Below, piece after piece: positions 21,777-29,470 of a stretch of 64,000 bases of DNA (position 1 is the stretch's first letter; each line of letters begins with the position of its first letter). A model generated the notes under the pieces. The model saw only the letters and a program-made list of their open reading frames with translations, was not told where the DNA came from and searched no databases. Made by a program: the position numbers and the translations under genes. The stretch is taken from positions 637,776-701,775 of the forward strand of contig NZ_ABCG01000001.1 of the NCBI RefSeq assembly GCF_000181515.1. The letters are read 5' to 3'. This DNA is from Erythrobacter sp. SD-21. GTDB taxonomy: Bacteria; Pseudomonadota; Alphaproteobacteria; Sphingomonadales; Sphingomonadaceae.

Positions 21777-22382
21777 ATGGGGGACGCTTCCAGCAACCGG
21801 CTTCTTTATGCCCTGTGCGCCGTCGCGTTCGCGGCGGTGGTGATCAGCCTCTTGACGCGCGGCCGCCCTCCGGCGCGCGAAAGGGTCGTGACGACAGAGG
21901 AACTCACCAGCTACGCCCGCACAATTCTGGCCGAAATCCAGCCGCGCTCGATCGCCAACAACCAGGAATATTGCGGCGTCATTTTCGAGGATGAAGATGG
22001 CAATCTCCAGACCTCGACGATCTATGCCGGTGAGCGGGCCGCCTGCGCGCTCGATTGGGGCGTGCCGCTGGGCTACCACGTGGTGGCGAGCTTCCATTCG
22101 CATGGCGGATTCGACACGCAATACGCCTCGGAAATCCCTTCCAGCCTCGATCTCGCGACCGATATCGACGCGCGGATCGACGGGTTCGTCGGCACGCCGG
22201 GCGGACGGATCTGGCACAACCGCTGGCAGGAGAAATCGACCGAACTTGCCTGCGGCGAGGCCTGCCTGCCGGTCGACCCGCGCTATGAGACCTTCAAGCG
22301 CACCAGCGGCCAGCGCTTCAACATCGCCCGGCGCTATTCGATGGACGAACTTAACAGCCTGTTCGAGATCGAGGGCGCGTGA
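21777..22382 (+). CDS. DUF4329-type exported or membrane-anchored protein
   Basis: A 201-residue protein with one N-terminal hydrophobic segment (about residues 8-26), either an anchor or an uncleaved signal. The central SFHSHGGFDTQYASEIPS, with its FHxHG and SE motifs, resembles the DUF4329/JAB-like fold and suggests a metal-dependent hydrolase, possibly a peptidase or deamidase. Four cysteines (C66, C81 and the CGEAC pair near 158) might form disulfides in the periplasm. Its stop overlaps the start of the following oxidase gene (GTGA). Confidence 0.65.
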   Translation: MGDASSNRLLYALCAVAFAAVVISLLTRGRPPARERVVTTEELTSYARTILAEIQPRSIANNQEYCGVIFEDEDGNLQTSTIYAGERAACALDWGVPLGYHVVASFHSHGGFDTQYASEIPSSLDLATDIDARIDGFVGTPGGRIWHNRWQEKSTELACGEACLPVDPRYETFKRTSGQRFNIARRYSMDELNSLFEIEGA

Positions 22383-23527
22383 GGCTCTCCGACTGCCATA
22401 ATATCGACGATTTCCGCCGTCTGGCGAAGCGGCGCCTGCCTTGGCCGGTGTTTGATTATATCGACGGCGCGGCGGACGACGAGCTCACCAAAGCGCGCAA
22501 CACCTCCGCCTTCGACGAGGTCGATCTGGTGCCCGACGTGCTGGCCGGGGTGGAGCGCATCGACACCAGTTGCACGATCATGGGCTGCCGCAGCGAGCTT
22601 CCGCTGATGCTCAGCCCCACCGCGCTCCAGCGGGCCTTCCACCGCGATGGCGAGCGGGCAGTGGCGAAGGCGGCGGAAAAGTTTGGCGTGTGGTTCGGCA
22701 TCTCCAGCCTCGCAACGCACTCGATCGAGGAGATCGCCGCCCTCACCAGCGCGCCCAAGCTGTTCCAGCTCTATGTCCACAAGGACAAGGGCCTCAACGC
22801 CAGCATGATAGAGCGTTGCAAGGCCGCCGATTTCGACGCGCTGGCGCTGACCGTGGACACGATCGTTTCGGGCAAGCGCGAACGGTGCTTGCGCTCGGGC
22901 TTCACCACCCCGCCGCGCTTTTCCGCCTCCTCGCTGTGGAGCTATGCCACGCGGCCGCGCTGGACGCTGGACTATGTCTTCGGGCCGAAGTTCCGCCTGC
23001 CCAATCTCGACGGCTATGTCAGCGAAGGCACGGGCAAGTCGGTCAGCATCCAGGACTATTTCAACACCATGCTCGACACCGGCATGGATTGGGACACCGC
23101 CGCGCGTATCCGGCAGGACTGGGGCGGGACATTTGCGCTGAAGGGTATAATGAGCGTGGCCGATGCGCGCCGCGCGGTGGAGATCGGGGCGGACGCGATT
23201 TGGATTTCGAACCATGGCGGCCGTCAACTCGACGGCAGCCGAGCGCCTTTCGATCAGCTCAAGGAGATTGTCGACGCGGTCGGGGGCGAAATCGAGATCA
23301 TTCTCGACGGCGGCGTGCGGCGCGGCACGCATGTCATGAAAAGCCTCGCCATGGGCGCGACGGCGGCATCCGGTGGGCGGCTATACCTCTACGCCCTGGC
23401 CGCGGCGGGACAGGAGGGCGTGGAGCGGGCCCTCACCATCCTCAAGGAGGAAATCGAGCGCGCGATGCGCCTCATGGGCGTCGCTTCGGTGCAACAATTG
23501 AACCGCGAGCGGCTGCGCTTTCGATAA
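22379..23527 (+). CDS. FMN-dependent alpha-hydroxy-acid oxidase/dehydrogenase
   Basis: A 382-residue member of the L-lactate dehydrogenase/glycolate oxidase family (LldD-like). Visible blocks include the N-terminal RRLPWPVFDYIDGAADDE, LTVDT for FMN binding, the catalytic His in WISNHGGRQLDG, and ILDGGVRRGTHVMKSLAMGA for the phosphate. It oxidises 2-hydroxy acids and passes electrons to quinone or oxygen; which acid cannot be read from sequence. The GTG start overlaps the stop of the DUF4329 gene. Confidence 0.9.
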   Translation: MRLSDCHNIDDFRRLAKRRLPWPVFDYIDGAADDELTKARNTSAFDEVDLVPDVLAGVERIDTSCTIMGCRSELPLMLSPTALQRAFHRDGERAVAKAAEKFGVWFGISSLATHSIEEIAALTSAPKLFQLYVHKDKGLNASMIERCKAADFDALALTVDTIVSGKRERCLRSGFTTPPRFSASSLWSYATRPRWTLDYVFGPKFRLPNLDGYVSEGTGKSVSIQDYFNTMLDTGMDWDTAARIRQDWGGTFALKGIMSVADARRAVEIGADAIWISNHGGRQLDGSRAPFDQLKEIVDAVGGEIEIILDGGVRRGTHVMKSLAMGATAASGGRLYLYALAAAGQEGVERALTILKEEIERAMRLMGVASVQQLNRERLRFR

Positions 23528-23567
23528 ATTCGCAAACCAACGCTTGAAAACCCGGCAATATTGCGCA

Positions 23568-23665
23568 ATGCAGCATGGCATGACCCGTCTCGGACTATTC
23601 CTGCGACTTACCCGCCCTTGGGCGTGATATTGGCGTGCCGGTCAGGTGCGCCGCGCACCCAAGGG
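23568..23665 (+). promoter_or_regulatory. leuA leader with attenuator-like structure
   Basis: The leader holds a Leu-rich peptide gene (23580-23627) whose end overlaps CCCTTGGG (23616-23623). That octamer can pair with CCCAAGGG (23658-23665). A competing perfect hairpin GGTGCG-ccg-CGCACC lies at 23645-23659 and overlaps the distal arm. Such mutually exclusive pairing coupled to leader translation is the logic of leucine attenuation. No U-run follows, so the off-state could be Rho-dependent or translational. Confidence 0.55.
23580..23627 (+). CDS. Putative leucine leader peptide
   Basis: Encodes MTRLGLFLRLTRPWA: 15 residues with four leucines in seven positions (CTC, CTA, CTG, CTT). CTA and CTT are uncommon in this GC-rich genome, and their use is typical of attenuator peptides that sense charged tRNA-Leu. 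An in-frame ATG four codons upstream (23568) could lengthen it. It ends 78 bp before leuA. I infer that ribosome stalling here controls leuA expression. Confidence 0.65.
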   Translation: MTRLGLFLRLTRPWA

Positions 23666-23705
23666 ACCCGACACCCCTCGCAGTAACCGACACGAGTACC
23701 TCCCG

Positions 23706-25397
23706 ATGACCATGCTCAGCGACCCGAGCGCCAAATATTCGCCCTTCCCGCAGGTCCCGCTGATCGACCGGCAATGGCCCACGCGCACCATCACCGCCCC
23801 GCCCCGCTGGCTCAGCACCGATCTGCGCGACGGCAACCAGGCGATCGTCGACCCGATGGACGCGCACAAGAAGAACCGCTTCTTCGACCTGCTAGTGGAA
23901 GTCGGCGTGAAGGAAATCGAGGTCGGCTTCCCCAGCGCAGGCGCGACCGAGTTCGATTTCATCTCCGGCCTCGTGAAATCGGGCCGCATACCCGATGACG
24001 TTATCGTGCAGGTCCTGACGCAAGGCCGCGAGGACCTCATTCGCACCAGCTTCGCCAGCCTCACCGGCGCGCGCGCGGCCATCGTCCATCTCTACAACGC
24101 CGTCAGCCCCGCCTGGCGCGAGGTCGTCTTCAGAATGACGAAGGACCAGGTGCGCGACATTGCGGTGCACGGCGCCAAGGTCATGCGCGACGAAGCGGGC
24201 AAGCAGCCCGGCACCGACTGGCATTTCCAGTACAGCCCCGAAACCTTCTCGACCGCCGAGCTCGATTTCAGCCTCGAAGTTTGCGAGGCCGTGATGGAAG
24301 TCCTCGCCCCCACGCCCGAGCACCCGATCATCCTTAACCTGCCCGCCACGGTGGAGGCGGCGACGCCCAATATCTACGCCGACCAGGTCGAATATTTCAT
24401 CCGCAACCTGCCGAACCGCGAGAGCGCTGTAATCTCGCTGCACACCCACAACGATCGCGGCACCGGCGTCGCGGCGGCGGAACTCGCCCTGATGGCGGGC
24501 GCGGACCGCGTGGAAGGCTGCCTGTTCGGCAATGGCGAGCGCACGGGCAATTGCTGCCTGGTGACCATGGCGCTCAATATGTACACGCAGGGCGTCGACC
24601 CCAAGCTCGACTTCTCCGACATCGACCGCGTCATCGAGACGGTCGAATATTGCAACGAATTGCCTGTCCACCAGCGCCATCCCTACGGCGGCGAACTGGT
24701 CTACACGGCATTCTCCGGCAGCCACCAGGACGCGATCAAGAAGGGCTTTGCCGCCAACGAGCTGCAGAACGATCCGCACTGGCGCGTCCCCTACCTGCCC
24801 ATCGACCCCGCCGATCTCGGACGCAGCTACGAGGCGGTCATCCGCGTCAACTCGCAATCCGGCAAAGGCGGCTTTGCGTGGGTGCTCGAACAGGACCAGG
24901 GCCTCAAGCTGCCCAAGAAGATGCAGGCCGATTTCAGCCCGCACGTCCAGCGCATGGCCGACGAACTGGGCCGCGAACTGGGCGCGCCCGACATCTGGGA
25001 GGCGTTCAAAGCCGCCTACCACGTCCAGATCGAGAAGAAGCACTTCCAGCTGGTCGATTACGAAGAACGCCGCGCGACCGACGGCACGCGCCTCTTCAGC
25101 GGCACCATCGCGGTGCAGGGTCAGGAACAGAGCGTCTCGGGTCGCGGCAACGGCCTGATCTCCAGCGTCCTTTCCACTATCGAGGAAAGCTTCGGCCTTG
25201 CGCTGGAAGTCGTCGATTACACCGAACACGCGCTGACCGCGGGCCGCGATTCCCGCGCGGCCGCCTATCTCGAATGCCGCACGCCGGAGGGGCGCACCAT
25301 CTGGGGCGTCGGGATCGACGAAGACGTCGCCACCGCCAGCGTCCGCGCCGTCCTCAGCGCGGCGAATTCGGCAGTGGCGACAAACGCTGCAGTCTAG
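23706..25397 (+). CDS. leuA: 2-isopropylmalate synthase
   Basis: LeuA type 2, 563 residues, the first committed step of leucine synthesis (acetyl-CoA plus 2-ketoisovalerate). The TIM-barrel motifs are LSTDLRDGNQAIVDPM (metal Asp and catalytic Arg), the HTHNDRGTG metal histidines and GCLFGNGERTGN. The C-terminal regulatory LeuA dimer domain spans about residues 430-560. The ATG at 23706 fits the type 2 family N-terminus (SDPSAKYSPFPQVPLIDRQW). It follows a leader with a Leu-rich peptide. Confidence 0.96.
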   Translation: MTMLSDPSAKYSPFPQVPLIDRQWPTRTITAPPRWLSTDLRDGNQAIVDPMDAHKKNRFFDLLVEVGVKEIEVGFPSAGATEFDFISGLVKSGRIPDDVIVQVLTQGREDLIRTSFASLTGARAAIVHLYNAVSPAWREVVFRMTKDQVRDIAVHGAKVMRDEAGKQPGTDWHFQYSPETFSTAELDFSLEVCEAVMEVLAPTPEHPIILNLPATVEAATPNIYADQVEYFIRNLPNRESAVISLHTHNDRGTGVAAAELALMAGADRVEGCLFGNGERTGNCCLVTMALNMYTQGVDPKLDFSDIDRVIETVEYCNELPVHQRHPYGGELVYTAFSGSHQDAIKKGFAANELQNDPHWRVPYLPIDPADLGRSYEAVIRVNSQSGKGGFAWVLEQDQGLKLPKKMQADFSPHVQRMADELGRELGAPDIWEAFKAAYHVQIEKKHFQLVDYEERRATDGTRLFSGTIAVQGQEQSVSGRGNGLISSVLSTIEESFGLALEVVDYTEHALTAGRDSRAAAYLECRTPEGRTIWGVGIDEDVATASVRAVLSAANSAVATNAAV

Positions 25398-25763
25398 CTG
25401 CTGGTAAGGGCGACATCCGGCGGGCGAACGCCGGACTGGACCGGATGGTTTACTGCGCTTTAGAGGCCGCCGATCCTCACCCGGATAGCACCGCTTGCTC
25501 AACGGCGCTGTGGCACGACCACGCACAGTTTGTTCCGTCCGAGCAGATACGCATTCGGTTTTGCCGCCGACGGAGGACGGATCGATCACCGCCGAGCAGT
25601 GATCGAGGCCAAAGGCTTCATAGGTCGGCTGGCTGCAATGCCAGACCGGTCATGCCAGTTACCAATGCCTCTATAGTTTATCATTGAAGCGGGCGAACCC
25701 CGGCATGATTACAATACAAACAGCCTTTGTCATTCCGTTGCTTTTGCGTTAACTGTGTTGTCC
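25398..25763. other. 366 bp without a recognisable gene; several small hairpins
   Basis: No convincing coding frame is seen on either strand. The stretch holds at least two short perfect stems: TCCGGCG/CGCCGGA at 25416-25435 just after leuA (possible leuA terminator without a U-run) and CGATCAC/GTGATCG at 25583-25605, plus TGGC-rich inverted repeats near 25625-25660. The last 80 bp become AT-richer, as expected for the promoter of the gene at 25764. A small RNA is possible but unsupported beyond these stems. Confidence 0.4.
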
Positions 25764-26570
25764 ATGGGCAATATTGGGGGAACCGCGCACACTTACGTGG
25801 TGAAGGCAGAAGAGCTTCCTGCCTTGTATTATCTGGACGCCGCGCATCCCCGCCCCCTCACCCTCGAATGGATCAATCGAGGAACAGACCAAAAACTAAG
25901 GACCACGACCGTCGAAATGCTGCTGCGCACTCTTTTTGCGGGCGCGCAGACACCTAGCGTCCGGAAGCTGCATGAATCCGCCGGCTTGCGTGCCAGCTTT
26001 AGAAACGAGCGCGAGCGCATGCGCTTTTCCAAGTACTTTTTAAAGGCTCGTGCTGTGATGGGCCGAAATCGAGAGCACGTCGTCACGGCAATTTTCGACC
26101 AGTCGGAAGCAGCCGAACGGGCAGTCGCCTTACTAGGTGTCGAAGGTATTCGGGACGAAGCCATGTCACTGGTCTGGCGCGCGAGCGAGTATCTTGAGCG
26201 GAAGTACAAGCGCAAAAAAGGTTACGGCCCTGGCGGCGTTGCAGGAGCAGTTACCGGAGCGGGCGTCGCCGGTGCAATGCTCGGGGTTGGTATAATGATG
26301 ATCCCGGGCCTTGGTCCGGTCGCGGTAGCCGGCGCGATGGCGAGTTCTGCGATAGCACCGGTGGCGGCCCTAGGTAGCGTGATTGGCGCGACCGGTGGGG
26401 CCATTGCGAAAATGCTTACCGACCATGACGTGGATGGCGTTTCCGCAACGCTTTACGAACGTGAAATCGCACGGGGAAAGATCTTTCTTTCGATCAATAC
26501 CAAAGGTGAAGAGGTGGAGCCGAAAGAAATTCGCCGCTTGCTCGCGTCGCAGGGCGGTCATCTGTTTTAG
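25764..26570 (+). CDS. Glycine-zipper stress-type protein with unknown N-terminal domain
   Basis: A 268-residue protein I cannot name. Residues 105-140 (VVTAIFDQSEAAERAVALL...) and 220-262 resemble the two halves of the YflT/17M-like general-stress fold. Between them lies a long Gly/Ala-rich glycine-zipper segment (153-215) that could insert in a membrane. Residues 1-100 are basic and match nothing I know. The ATG at 25764 is preferred over the GTG three codons earlier. Base composition is visibly more AT-rich than in its neighbours, which with the flanking gene-poor DNA hints at later acquisition. Confidence 0.65.
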   Translation: MGNIGGTAHTYVVKAEELPALYYLDAAHPRPLTLEWINRGTDQKLRTTTVEMLLRTLFAGAQTPSVRKLHESAGLRASFRNERERMRFSKYFLKARAVMGRNREHVVTAIFDQSEAAERAVALLGVEGIRDEAMSLVWRASEYLERKYKRKKGYGPGGVAGAVTGAGVAGAMLGVGIMMIPGLGPVAVAGAMASSAIAPVAALGSVIGATGGAIAKMLTDHDVDGVSATLYEREIARGKIFLSINTKGEEVEPKEIRRLLASQGGHLF

Positions 26571-26756
26571 CGCTCCATCAACGATGAGCCTGCACGCGCT
26601 TTCCTACCGAACGCGCTACTGCCAGACACTGACGATTGTCGCGCGCTACGTTACTTCAATCCGCGCAAACACAGGCATTTGGCAAGGTCTATGGATTTTC
26701 TCTCCGGACCGTGTTCCAAGTGTTCCACCCTGTAGGACGCGCCCGAGGAGAGCAGC

Positions 26757-27818
26757 ATGACCGAAGAGATCATCGATCCCAACCTGCCGATCATCGATCC
26801 GCACCACCACCTCTGGGATTTGCGCCCGCTGGTCCCCGCCTTTCCCGAACCGCGACACGACTTTATCGAAGCGATTGCGGGCGCGGCCTACTACACCTTC
26901 GACGAGCTCCAGCAGGACACGCGCGGCGGGCTGGAGGGCGGCCACAACATCGTCGGCACGGTCTTCATGGAATGCGGCGCCTTCTACGACGCAGGCCGCG
27001 ACGACGCGATGAAGAGCGTGGGTGAAGTCGAATTCGTCAACGGCGTCGCCGCGCAGGGCGCCAGCGGTCTCTATGGCGAATACCGCCCCTGCGCCGGGAT
27101 CGTCGGCCATGCGGACCTGACCATGGGCGATGCGGTAAAGCCGGTAATCGAAGCGCTGATCGCGGCGGGAAACGGGCGGTTCAGAGGCATTCGCCACGCC
27201 GCGGCCTGGGATGCCGATCCCGAAGTGCTCGGCCCTCCGTTCCACGCGCCCGAGGGCCTCTACCTCTCCGACGCGTTTCGCGAAGGCTTCGCGGCCTTTG
27301 CGGGCTACGGCCTCACCTTCGACGCCTGGCTGCTGGAGCCGCAGCTGGGCGACGTGCTGGACCTTGCCCGCGCCTTTCCCGGCCAGACCATCGTGCTCGA
27401 CCATTGCGGGACGCCGCTGAACATCGCCTGCTATCGCGGCAAGCTGCACGAGAACTTCGACCGCTGGCGCAATTCGATCCAAGCACTTGCCGAATGCCCA
27501 AACGTGCAGGTCAAGCTGGGCGGGCTGGCGATGGCCTTTTGCGGCCTGCCGGAGGGTGGCCCGATGAAGGGGCATTCTTCGGAGCATCTTGCTGGGCTCT
27601 GGCGTCCGTATATCGAGACCTGCATCCACGCCTTCGGCCCTGACCGGTGTATGTTTGAATCGAACTATCCCGTCGACCGCTGGGGCGCGAGCTACGAGGT
27701 CTTGTGGAACGCCTTCAAGCGGCTCTCCCACAGCCATTCCGAAGGCGAGCGGCGCGCGCTCTTCGCTGGCACGGCAGCCAAGACTTACGGAATCGAGCAC
27801 GTGCTTCCGGCGGCTTGA
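26757..27818 (+). CDS. Amidohydrolase family protein (PDC-hydrolase-like)
   Basis: A 353-residue TIM-barrel hydrolase of the amidohydrolase-2 family (2-pyrone-4,6-dicarboxylate lactonase-like). The N-terminal metal motif is IIDPHHHLWD (residues 14-23), LDHCGTP carries the next histidine, and MFESNYPVD near 302 is the C-terminal family block. Members act on lactones or decarboxylate aromatic acids; the substrate here is unknown. A GGAGAGC ribosome-binding site precedes the ATG. About 186 bp without other features separate it from the upstream gene. Confidence 0.88.
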   Translation: MTEEIIDPNLPIIDPHHHLWDLRPLVPAFPEPRHDFIEAIAGAAYYTFDELQQDTRGGLEGGHNIVGTVFMECGAFYDAGRDDAMKSVGEVEFVNGVAAQGASGLYGEYRPCAGIVGHADLTMGDAVKPVIEALIAAGNGRFRGIRHAAAWDADPEVLGPPFHAPEGLYLSDAFREGFAAFAGYGLTFDAWLLEPQLGDVLDLARAFPGQTIVLDHCGTPLNIACYRGKLHENFDRWRNSIQALAECPNVQVKLGGLAMAFCGLPEGGPMKGHSSEHLAGLWRPYIETCIHAFGPDRCMFESNYPVDRWGASYEVLWNAFKRLSHSHSEGERRALFAGTAAKTYGIEHVLPAA

Positions 27819-27899
27819 CGTTTACGTAACGTCACTCTCGACAAGCCGCGCGCATGGCCATACGCCCTGCGCCGACATCACATAAGGAGCTAGCCCCGC

Positions 27900-28868
27900 A
27901 TGACCCTGCCCGCCCCCTTCGACAAGCTGCGTATCCCCGTAATCGGTTCGCCGCTCTTCATCGTCTCCGGGCCGGAACTGGTCATCGCGCAATGCAAGGC
28001 GGGCATCGTCGGCAGTTTTCCAGCGCTCAACGCGCGGCCACAAAGCGAGCTGGACGAATGGCTCCACCGGATCACCGAGGAACTGGCCGCGCATAATCGC
28101 GACAATCCGGACCGCCCCGCGGCCCCCTTCGCAGTCAACCAGATCGTCCACCGTTCAAACGACCGGATCGAGGCGGACATGGCGACGTGTGCCAAATGGC
28201 AGGTGCCGCTGGTCATCACCTCGCTCGGCGCGCGCGAGGAAATCTTCAACGCCGTGCGCGGTTGGGGCGGGATCACCATGCACGATGTGATCAACAACCG
28301 CTTTGCCAGGAAGGCGATCGAGAAGGGCGCGGACGGGCTCATACCCGTGGCAGCCGGTGCGGGCGGCCATGCCGGCACGCTCAGCCCCTTCGCGCTTATG
28401 CAGGAAATCCGCGAATGGTTCGACGGTCTGGTCGCCCTCTCAGGCTCGATCGCGCATGGTCGCTCGATCCTCGCCGCGCAGGCGCTGGGCGCGGACTTCG
28501 CCTATATCGGCTCGCCCTGGATTGCGACCGAGGAAGCCAATGCGATCGATGGCTATAAGCAGGGCATCGTCGAAGGCAGCGCCGACGGGATCATCTATTC
28601 CAATCTCTTCACCGGTGTGCACGGCAACTATTTGCGCTCGAGCATCGAGAACGCCGGACTGGACCCCGACGACCTCCCAACCAGCGACCCCTCGAAGATG
28701 AACTTCGGCAGCGGCGGCAATACCAAGGCCAAGGCCTGGAAGGACATCTGGGGTTCGGGCCAGGGCATCGGCACGGTCAAATCGGTCGGCCCGGTCGAGG
28801 ACATGGTCGCGCGGCTGGAAGCGGAATACACCGCAGCGAAGAAGGCGTTGGCTGCGCGAACCGCCTAG
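27900..28868 (+). CDS. Nitronate monooxygenase family protein
   Basis: A 322-residue FMN-dependent TIM-barrel enzyme of the 2-nitropropane dioxygenase/FabK-like group. Visible are the N-terminal RIPVIGSPLFIVSGPEL, the GADGLIPVAAGAGGHAG phosphate-binding loop with its His, and ALGADFAYIGSPWIATEEA. It detoxifies nitronates or acts as an enoyl reductase-like flavoenzyme; the substrate is not determined. It lies 81 bp after the amidohydrolase and may share its transcript. Confidence 0.9.
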   Translation: MTLPAPFDKLRIPVIGSPLFIVSGPELVIAQCKAGIVGSFPALNARPQSELDEWLHRITEELAAHNRDNPDRPAAPFAVNQIVHRSNDRIEADMATCAKWQVPLVITSLGAREEIFNAVRGWGGITMHDVINNRFARKAIEKGADGLIPVAAGAGGHAGTLSPFALMQEIREWFDGLVALSGSIAHGRSILAAQALGADFAYIGSPWIATEEANAIDGYKQGIVEGSADGIIYSNLFTGVHGNYLRSSIENAGLDPDDLPTSDPSKMNFGSGGNTKAKAWKDIWGSGQGIGTVKSVGPVEDMVARLEAEYTAAKKALAARTA

Positions 28869-28902
28869 AGACACGCAACATTCGCATAATAGTATACGCC
28901 TT

Positions 28903-29388
28903 CTAGAAGATGCCTTCCGCGATACCCTGCCCCAGTGCAGCTCCCATATCCCGGGCTTTGTCGAGCGTCTCCGCAGACAAGGCCTTTGGCGCCAAGATTT
29001 CCGCTTCCGTTTGCGCGCCGGTGTCGACGATCCATTTCTCGGCGACGCGTTTCAGCCGCCATCCGGTGGCGATGCGATCGATCTGCTTTTGCGCCCATTC
29101 GCCGTCAGAACCTGCCGCGATCATGGTGGCGTAGGGCCGGCCGCCGATTTTCGACAGCACCGGATAGTAGCAGCGGTCGAACATCTCTTTCATCTCGCCG
29201 CTCATGCTGGCGAGGTTTTCCGGGCAGGTGAAGAGATACCCCGCGGCGTTCATCAGGTGCCGCGGCTCGACTTCATCCGCGCGCATAAGGCGAGCGTGAT
29301 TGCCTGCGCCCTCGAAGGCAGCTTCCGCCAGTGCCTTGCAGCTATTCGTACGGCTATGCCACACGATGAGGAGATGACGGTTGGCCAT
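28903..29388 (-). CDS. Flavodoxin-fold NAD(P)H-dependent oxidoreductase
   Basis: A 161-residue flavodoxin-like protein. HLLIVWHSRTNSCKALAEAA at the N-terminus corresponds to the FMN-phosphate loop, and TCPENLASMSGEMKEMFDRCYYP resembles the NAD(P)H:quinone reductase family loop that contacts the flavin. The ATG at 29388 starts directly at the first beta strand. It is transcribed divergently from recJ. Confidence 0.8.
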   Translation of the reverse strand: MANRHLLIVWHSRTNSCKALAEAAFEGAGNHARLMRADEVEPRHLMNAAGYLFTCPENLASMSGEMKEMFDRCYYPVLSKIGGRPYATMIAAGSDGEWAQKQIDRIATGWRLKRVAEKWIVDTGAQTEAEILAPKALSAETLDKARDMGAALGQGIAEGIF

Positions 29389-29470
29389 GCCCTCGTCGTC
29401 TATGCCGCTCCTGTAGATTGTCAACGAAAGCGCCTTGCTCCGGCTCGGGTGGAAGCGGTATTGGCCGAGC

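Noticed and set aside
25398..25763. A degenerate gene in the gene-free stretch
   Set aside because: No frame with recognisable protein similarity or consistent codon use could be read on either strand.
27830..27850. Short ctcgacaag motif after the amidohydrolase gene, similar to one at 21735
   Set aside because: Too short to support a repeat family.
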